Shown in pieces: positions 60,063 through 64,000 of a stretch of DNA of 64,000 bases. The position numbers and the translations under genes are program-made. The notes beneath the pieces are model-generated. The model saw only the letters and a program-made list of their open reading frames with translations. It had not been told where the DNA came from and ran no database searches. The DNA comes from Microbacterium paraoxydans (GTDB lineage: Bacteria; Actinomycetota; Actinomycetes; Actinomycetales; Microbacteriaceae). The stretch spans positions 62,001 to 126,000 of the forward strand of contig NZ_JAGTUK010000002.1 in the NCBI RefSeq assembly GCF_018224615.1, given 5' to 3'. Within the stretch, counting starts at the first letter, position 1. Each line of letters opens with the position of its first letter.

Positions 60063-60136
60063 TCGGGTGTCTCAGACCTGAACGCGCGATAGTGTGACAC
60101 ACGTTCGCCCCGCGCACAATTCATCCAGGAGGCCCC

Positions 60137-60934
60137 ATGACCGACGTCGACCAGGCTCCGAGCGCGGTCAAGTCCGCCGGGCGGGCCCTCGAGATCATCG
60201 AGCACCTCGCGGCCTCCGGATCCCAGACGTTCCCCGAGCTCCTCGCCGCCCTCGGCCTGCCGCGGTCCAGCACCCACGGGCTGCTCCGCACGCTCCTGGC
60301 CGCCGGGTGGATCGAGCTCGACCCCGATAGCAAGCGCTACTCGCTCGGGCTCAAGGCGTGGCAGATCGGGCAGCGCTACGACGGGCACCGGCTCCTGCTC
60401 GACGCGGGTCCGCCGCTCATGCAGGCCCTCACCGACGAGACCGGGGAGACCGTGCAGATGGCGCGACTCGACGGTGTGGAGAACGTGTACATCGCGATCA
60501 GCCCGTCGCCCAACCCGATGCGGCTCGCGTCGAACGTCGGCATGCGCCTGCACGCGCACGCGACCGGCATCGGCAAGGCGCTACTGAGCACGCTCGACGA
60601 CGACGACATCGCGCGACGCCTGCACCAGGTCGCGATCCCGCGGCTCACCGCCCGCACGATCACCGACCCGGACGACATCCTCTCCGTGATCGCGAAGGGG
60701 CGGGATGTGGGCTTCCACGTCGACGACGAGGAGTTCATCGACGGCTGCCGCTGCGTGGCCATGCCGATCACGTGGCCGGAGGAGACCGGGGTCGCCGCGG
60801 CGCTCAGCGTCACGATGCCCACGAGCCGCACGGACGAGCGCTGGCCGCACTCCGTGGTCGAGCCGCTGCGGCGCACCGTGCTGCGGCTGCGCGGCGAGAT
60901 GGGGCTGCCAGGGGTCGGCCTCGACCGGGAGTGA
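60137..60934 (+). CDS. IclR family transcriptional regulator
   Basis: A 265-residue IclR regulator: N-terminal winged helix (ALEIIEHLAASGSQTFPELLAALGLPRSSTHGLLRTL, about 16-52) and C-terminal effector domain (RLHAHATGIGKALLSTLDDDD, EEFIDGCRCVAMPI). AGGAGG precedes the ATG at 60137. Divergent from the rhamnonate transporter gene; expected to respond to L-rhamnonate or a downstream keto acid. Converges on the HxlR gene. Confidence 0.93.
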   Translation: MTDVDQAPSAVKSAGRALEIIEHLAASGSQTFPELLAALGLPRSSTHGLLRTLLAAGWIELDPDSKRYSLGLKAWQIGQRYDGHRLLLDAGPPLMQALTDETGETVQMARLDGVENVYIAISPSPNPMRLASNVGMRLHAHATGIGKALLSTLDDDDIARRLHQVAIPRLTARTITDPDDILSVIAKGRDVGFHVDDEEFIDGCRCVAMPITWPEETGVAAALSVTMPTSRTDERWPHSVVEPLRRTVLRLRGEMGLPGVGLDRE

Positions 60935-60943
60935 GCCGCGCCG

Positions 60944-61321
60944 TCAGGCCGTGGCGTCCGCCGTCGCCGGGTCGTCGCGGTGCTGTCCCGCGTACATCGT
61001 TCCCCACCGGGTGAGCTCCTCGACGAGGGGGGTCGCGGTGGCACCGAGCTCGCTCAGCCGGTACTCCACCTTGGGCGGCACCTCGCGGTAGACCGTGCGA
61101 GTGATCAGGCCGTCCTCCTCGAGCTCCCGCAGCTGACGGGTGAGCACGCGCGACGTGGGATCGTGCAGCAGCCGACCGAGCTCGCCGAAGCGCAGCACCT
61201 CGTGTTCCGCGAGCAGCGACAGGATGCTCGGCTTCCACGCGCCGCCGAGCACCGCGATCGAGACCTCGGCGTCGCAGGTCTCCGTCCACTCGCGAACGAT
61301 CCGTGCCGTCTTCTCGCGCAT
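60944..61321 (-). CDS. HxlR family winged-helix regulator
   Basis: A 125-residue HxlR protein with conserved N-terminal cysteine (C16 in TETCDAEVSIAVLGGAWK), recognition region GRLLHDPTSRVLTRQLRELE and wing VPPKVEYRLSELG. The frame is open far upstream, but MREKTARIVREW at 61321 is the family-typical start and leaves the intergenic operator free. It is divergent from a DHA2-type exporter that it should control, the same layout as at 3 kb; the two regulators are paralogues. Confidence 0.9.
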   Translation of the reverse strand: MREKTARIVREWTETCDAEVSIAVLGGAWKPSILSLLAEHEVLRFGELGRLLHDPTSRVLTRQLRELEEDGLITRTVYREVPPKVEYRLSELGATATPLVEELTRWGTMYAGQHRDDPATADATA

Positions 61322-61346
61322 CGCGCCCTCACAGTATCCAAACGGT

Positions 61347-61400
61347 AAGTACCTGACGAAAATGTCGGTACTTGTGGCCTCTGTGTGTACTTTACAGACT
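61347..61400. promoter_or_regulatory. HxlR operator and exporter promoter
   Basis: Inverted repeat AAGTACC (61347-61353) and GGTACTT (61367-61373), with inner GAC/GTC pairs. The GTAAGTA element (61345-61351) is shared with the HxlR region at 3009. CAGACT (61395-61400) lies 6 nt before the GTG of the MFS gene, consistent with a leaderless start. Confidence 0.6.
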
Positions 61401-61406
61401 GAGACC

Positions 61407-62765
61407 GTGACCACCACCCCCCTCGTCGTCCCCGCTCCCGTCCGCTCGTCTCTCCGCCTCTGGATGGCGATGGTGCCGCTGCTGCTGGGCGTGCTCATCG
61501 GTGCCCTCGCGATCAGCAGCGTCTCCACCGCGCTCCCCGCGATCCGCGACGACCTGACGCTGACCGACACCGAGGGGCTGTGGCTCGTCGACGTCTACGC
61601 CCTGTCGCTCGCGGCGACCCTGATCCTGGCGGCGCGGATCGGCGATGCGTTCGGACGGAAGACGATCGTGGTGATCGGTCTCGTCGGTTTCGCGGTGCTG
61701 AACGGCATCGGCGGCGTGGCCACGAGCGGTCTGCTGCTGATCGTGATCAGGGCGCTGCTCGGGGTGGCGGAGGCGTTCGTGGTCGCCGGTGTGGTCGCGA
61801 CGATCGGCGCGACCTTCCAGGCGCGGGAACGCGTGCTCGCGTATGGCCTGTGGACCGCCACCTTCGGCACAGGCAGCGCCCTGGGGCCCGTGCTCGGCGG
61901 GCTGCTGGCGGAGGGCGCCGGCTGGCGGTGGCTCCTGCTGGGCAGTGTGCCGCTCGCGGTGGTCGCCGCGCTGCTCGCGGTGTGGCTCGTGCCCGACTCG
62001 CGCAGCACGCAGCCCCCCTCGTGGGACGTGCCCAGCATCCTGTCGTCGATCGTGGCGCTCGGCGCTCTGGTGTTCGCCCTCCATGAGGTGCTGGCCGCCC
62101 CCGTGTCGGCCGCCGTGGCCGCGGTCGTGGCGGTCGTGAGCCTGGTGTTCTTCGTGCGGAGGCAACGCCGCCTGCCGCTGCCGCTGATCGACCTCGCCCT
62201 GTTCCGGGTCGCGGGCTTCAGCCCCGCCATCGTGCGCATCATCGTCGCCAGCGGCGCGTCGTCGGCCTCGGTGCTCCTGGTGAGCCTGCACCTGCAGGAC
62301 GCGCGAGGGCAGAGCGCCGCGGAGGCCGGGATCGCGCTGCTCCCGCAGGCCGCCGCGATCGCCATCGGCGGGGTGCTGGCCCCGCTCGCGCTGCGCTGGC
62401 TGTCGGCGAACGCGCTCACGGTGCTGACCCTGCTGCTGCAGGTGGCCGGGCTGGTCTGGCTCGCGTTCGACCCCGGCATCGTGGCGCTGCCGCTGGTGCT
62501 GGTCGGCCTCGGGTTCGGTGTCGCGGGCACCCTCGCCGCAGCCACGCTGTTCGAGGTCACGACCGAGGACCAGGCGGGGCAGGTGGGTGCCGTGCAGGAG
62601 GTGGGCTTCGCGCTCGGCGGTGGCCTGGGCATCGCGGTGTTCGGCACGATCGCGGCCGTGGTGGTGTCTGGCGGCTTCGTGGTGGCGGTGCTCGCTGCGG
62701 CGGTGGTCGTGTCGGCCGCCGCGCTCCTGCCGCTGCTGTCGCGTCGCACCGCCCCGGCACTGTGA
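61407..62765 (+). CDS. MFS transporter, DHA2-type exporter (second copy type)
   Basis: A 452-residue major facilitator with about 14 helices. LGVLIGALAISSVSTALPAIRDDL in the first helix region (in two parts), AARIGDAFGRKTIVVIGLV in the loop and helix after it, and GTGSALGPVLGGLLAEGAGWRW for motif C. The start GTG at 61407 gives a normal N-terminus; the long open frame upstream covers the HxlR gene. Likely exports toxic compounds under HxlR control. Not closely like the first MFS, so a different compound range is expected. Confidence 0.9.
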   Translation: MTTTPLVVPAPVRSSLRLWMAMVPLLLGVLIGALAISSVSTALPAIRDDLTLTDTEGLWLVDVYALSLAATLILAARIGDAFGRKTIVVIGLVGFAVLNGIGGVATSGLLLIVIRALLGVAEAFVVAGVVATIGATFQARERVLAYGLWTATFGTGSALGPVLGGLLAEGAGWRWLLLGSVPLAVVAALLAVWLVPDSRSTQPPSWDVPSILSSIVALGALVFALHEVLAAPVSAAVAAVVAVVSLVFFVRRQRRLPLPLIDLALFRVAGFSPAIVRIIVASGASSASVLLVSLHLQDARGQSAAEAGIALLPQAAAIAIGGVLAPLALRWLSANALTVLTLLLQVAGLVWLAFDPGIVALPLVLVGLGFGVAGTLAAATLFEVTTEDQAGQVGAVQEVGFALGGGLGIAVFGTIAAVVVSGGFVVAVLAAAVVVSAAALLPLLSRRTAPAL

Positions 62766-62822
62766 TGCGGGTCCGTGCCGCGTGCGTCCGCAGGTCGCGT
62801 CGGCCAGCGCGGGTGCGGTGAC

Positions 62823-62828
62823 TAGGCT
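62823..62828 (+). promoter_or_regulatory. -10 box of the dcd gene (leaderless)
   Basis: TAGGCT, 6 nt, GTG at 62835. Confidence 0.6.
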
Positions 62829-62834
62829 GAGGCC

Positions 62835-63440
62835 GTGCTTCTCAGCGACCGCGACATCAGGGCAGAACTCGCGTCGGGCCGTGTCGGCCTGGCTCCGCAC
62901 GAGCCGGAGATGATCCAGCCGTCCAGCATCGACGTGCGCCTGGACCGCTACTTCCGCCTCTTCGACAACCACAAGTACCCGTTCATCGACCCGTCCGTCG
63001 ACCAGCCGGAGCTCACGCGGCTGATCGAGGTCGACCCGGACGAGCCGTTCATCCTGCACCCCGGCGAGTTCGCGCTGGGGGCGACGTTCGAGCAGGTGAC
63101 GCTGCCGGACGACATCGCCGCCCGGCTGGAGGGGAAGTCGTCGCTCGGCCGCCTCGGGCTCATCACCCACTCGACCGCGGGCTTCATCGACCCCGGGTTC
63201 ACGGGGCACGTCACGCTCGAGCTCGCGAACGTCGCGACCCTGCCGATCAAGCTGTGGCCGGGGATGAAGATCGGGCAGCTGTGCTTCTTCCGACTCACCT
63301 CGCCCGCCGAGAACCCCTACGGCTCCGGCCCCTACGGCAACCGCTACCAGGGGCAGCGCGGCCCGACCGCCTCGCGCTCGTTCCAGAACTTCCACCGGAC
63401 CGACGTGGGCGTCACCGATGTGGGAGCGGTCGGAGGCTGA
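62835..63440 (+). CDS. dcd: dCTP deaminase
   Basis: A 201-residue dCTP deaminase of the trimeric dUTPase fold, which supplies dUTP/dUMP for thymidylate synthesis. Family signatures: [67 protein letters not shown] (the catalytic Glu-Leu region, in pieces) and [15 protein letters not shown]. Actinobacterial Dcd proteins of this length may also have the bifunctional dCTP deaminase-dUTPase activity. Leaderless GTG start. Confidence 0.96.
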   Translation: MLLSDRDIRAELASGRVGLAPHEPEMIQPSSIDVRLDRYFRLFDNHKYPFIDPSVDQPELTRLIEVDPDEPFILHPGEFALGATFEQVTLPDDIAARLEGKSSLGRLGLITHSTAGFIDPGFTGHVTLELANVATLPIKLWPGMKIGQLCFFRLTSPAENPYGSGPYGNRYQGQRGPTASRSFQNFHRTDVGVTDVGAVGG

Positions 63441-63441
63441 C

Positions 63442-63921
63442 ATGAGCGACGGCGACGGTCGGACCCCGGACGAGCCCGTGCTCCCGGAGGCCGTGGGAGA
63501 GCCCGACGCGACCGCGCCCACGGAGTCCGCGGCGATCCGTCCCGCCGACGACGTGATCCCGCCGCCCCCGCCCGACACCCCCGTCCCCGAGGGCCTGCTC
63601 GCCCCGCCGCCCGCCGACATCCCGCCCGCGGACGCCGTGCTGCCGCCGCCTCCGCCGGCCACGCGCCGCTCCGAGCGTGAGCGCCCGACTCCCGCGATCC
63701 TGGAGGGGGAGCCGCCCGCGGCCGTGGCGGACGACTGGACGCAGCCGTCGATGGCGCCCGAGGTGCCGACCGGCGGCAGCTACCGCGTGCTCGCGGGCGT
63801 GATCTTCGCGTTCCTCTTCCTGCTGCTCGTCGCCGCGGTCGTGACGCTCGTGTTCCTGGTGAACGCGGGGTTCCCCGCCCTGGCCGACGCCGTGCCGCTG
63901 CTCCCGCCGCTGCGGGTCTGA
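63442..63921 (+). CDS. Proline-rich single-pass membrane protein, function unknown
   Basis: A 159-residue protein with a Pro/Ala/Asp-rich disordered N-terminal part (about 1-110, including IPPPPPDTPVPEG and VLPPPPPATRR) and one membrane helix near the C-terminus (about 122-147, VLAGVIFAFLFLLLVAAVVTLVFLV). GGAGG precedes the ATG and it starts 1 nt after the dcd stop, so they form an operon. Not recognised. Confidence 0.75.
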   Translation: MSDGDGRTPDEPVLPEAVGEPDATAPTESAAIRPADDVIPPPPPDTPVPEGLLAPPPADIPPADAVLPPPPPATRRSERERPTPAILEGEPPAAVADDWTQPSMAPEVPTGGSYRVLAGVIFAFLFLLLVAAVVTLVFLVNAGFPALADAVPLLPPLRV

Positions 63922-63934
63922 CGCCGCCCGGGGC

Positions 63935-64000
63935 TCAGGCGCTCGCGGGTTCCGCGGCCGAAACGGCTTCGGCGGGCTCCCGGTCGCCGGCGCCCGTGGC
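63935..64000 (-). CDS. C-terminal end of a reverse-strand gene (partial)
   Basis: Minus-strand frame open from the window edge to a TGA at 63937-63935, 21 codons rich in Ala, Glu and Pro. It converges with the preceding gene by 13 nt, as expected for a gene end. Identity cannot be told from this fragment, and it could be chance. Confidence 0.4.
   Translation of the reverse strand, partial: ATGAGDREPAEAVSAAEPASA

Overview
The window is high-GC, gene-dense DNA with short spacers, many ATGA, GTGA or TGATG start/stop overlaps, frequent GTG starts and many promoters of the form TAnnnT placed 6-7 nt before a start codon (leaderless genes). Together with the gene families present (CUT1 sugar transporters without their own ATPase, DUF2470 beside heme oxygenase, a fused CopD-CtaG protein, TIGR03943/DUF318 beside a zinc regulator) this suggests an actinobacterium, most likely Microbacterium or a close relative in Microbacteriaceae. 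That assignment is inference from gene content, not from a search. It reads as ordinary chromosome: no insertion sequence, prophage or CRISPR array was seen.

Layout. 0-4.6 kb: 3' part of a lipoyl acyltransferase (E2) gene, a DHA2-type MFS exporter with a divergent HxlR regulator, and a beta-lactamase-fold serine hydrolase. 4.6-10.8 kb: ROK repressor, palindromic operator, CUT1 ABC importer and a GH13 alpha-glucosidase, forming an alpha-glucoside uptake and hydrolysis operon. 10.9-19.3 kb: zinc locus (Zur-type box, ZnuA-ZnuC-ZnuB, Fur/Zur, DUF318 permease, TIGR03943 protein, a membrane-anchored propeller-like protein), then a 3-methyladenine DNA glycosylase and the cysteine-free L28-L33-S14 ribosomal protein operon behind a structured leader. 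19.3-22.1 kb: alpha/beta hydrolase, a lower-GC two-gene island (small PLDc_N-like membrane protein plus a secreted two-cysteine protein of unknown function), and a TetR regulator. 22.3-30.8 kb: HU, CopD-CtaG, a membrane protein, a PIF1-like helicase, heme oxygenase with a DtxR/IdeR-like box, DUF2470, a beta-lactamase-fold lipoprotein that has lost its catalytic residues, and CorA.

30.8-42.1 kb: carbohydrate region. It holds a free-standing xylulokinase, a divergent SorC regulator plus epimerase-like gene, and a long operon (SIS isomerase, second xylulokinase, polyol dehydrogenase, ribose-type ABC importer, FrcK-like kinase, SDR) that most probably imports and oxidises a pentitol or hexitol and phosphorylates the ketose. 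42.1-46.5 kb: small acidic protein, APC permease, aquaporin-family channel with an altered second NPA motif, FUSC-type membrane protein, NAD-binding epimerase-like protein. 46.7-52.0 kb: second CUT1 operon with a Gfo/Idh/MocA oxidoreductase and an AraC regulator. 52.0-55.5 kb: DUF1684 protein, small membrane protein, M23 peptidase, CPBP protease, tRNA-Gly(CCC). 55.5-60.9 kb: L-rhamnonate operon (FAH hydrolase, L-rhamnonate dehydratase, zinc-family dehydrogenase, MFS) under a divergent IclR regulator, matching the non-phosphorylating diketo-hydrolase route. 60.9-64 kb: a second HxlR/MFS divergent pair, dCTP deaminase, a proline-rich membrane protein and the end of a reverse-strand gene.
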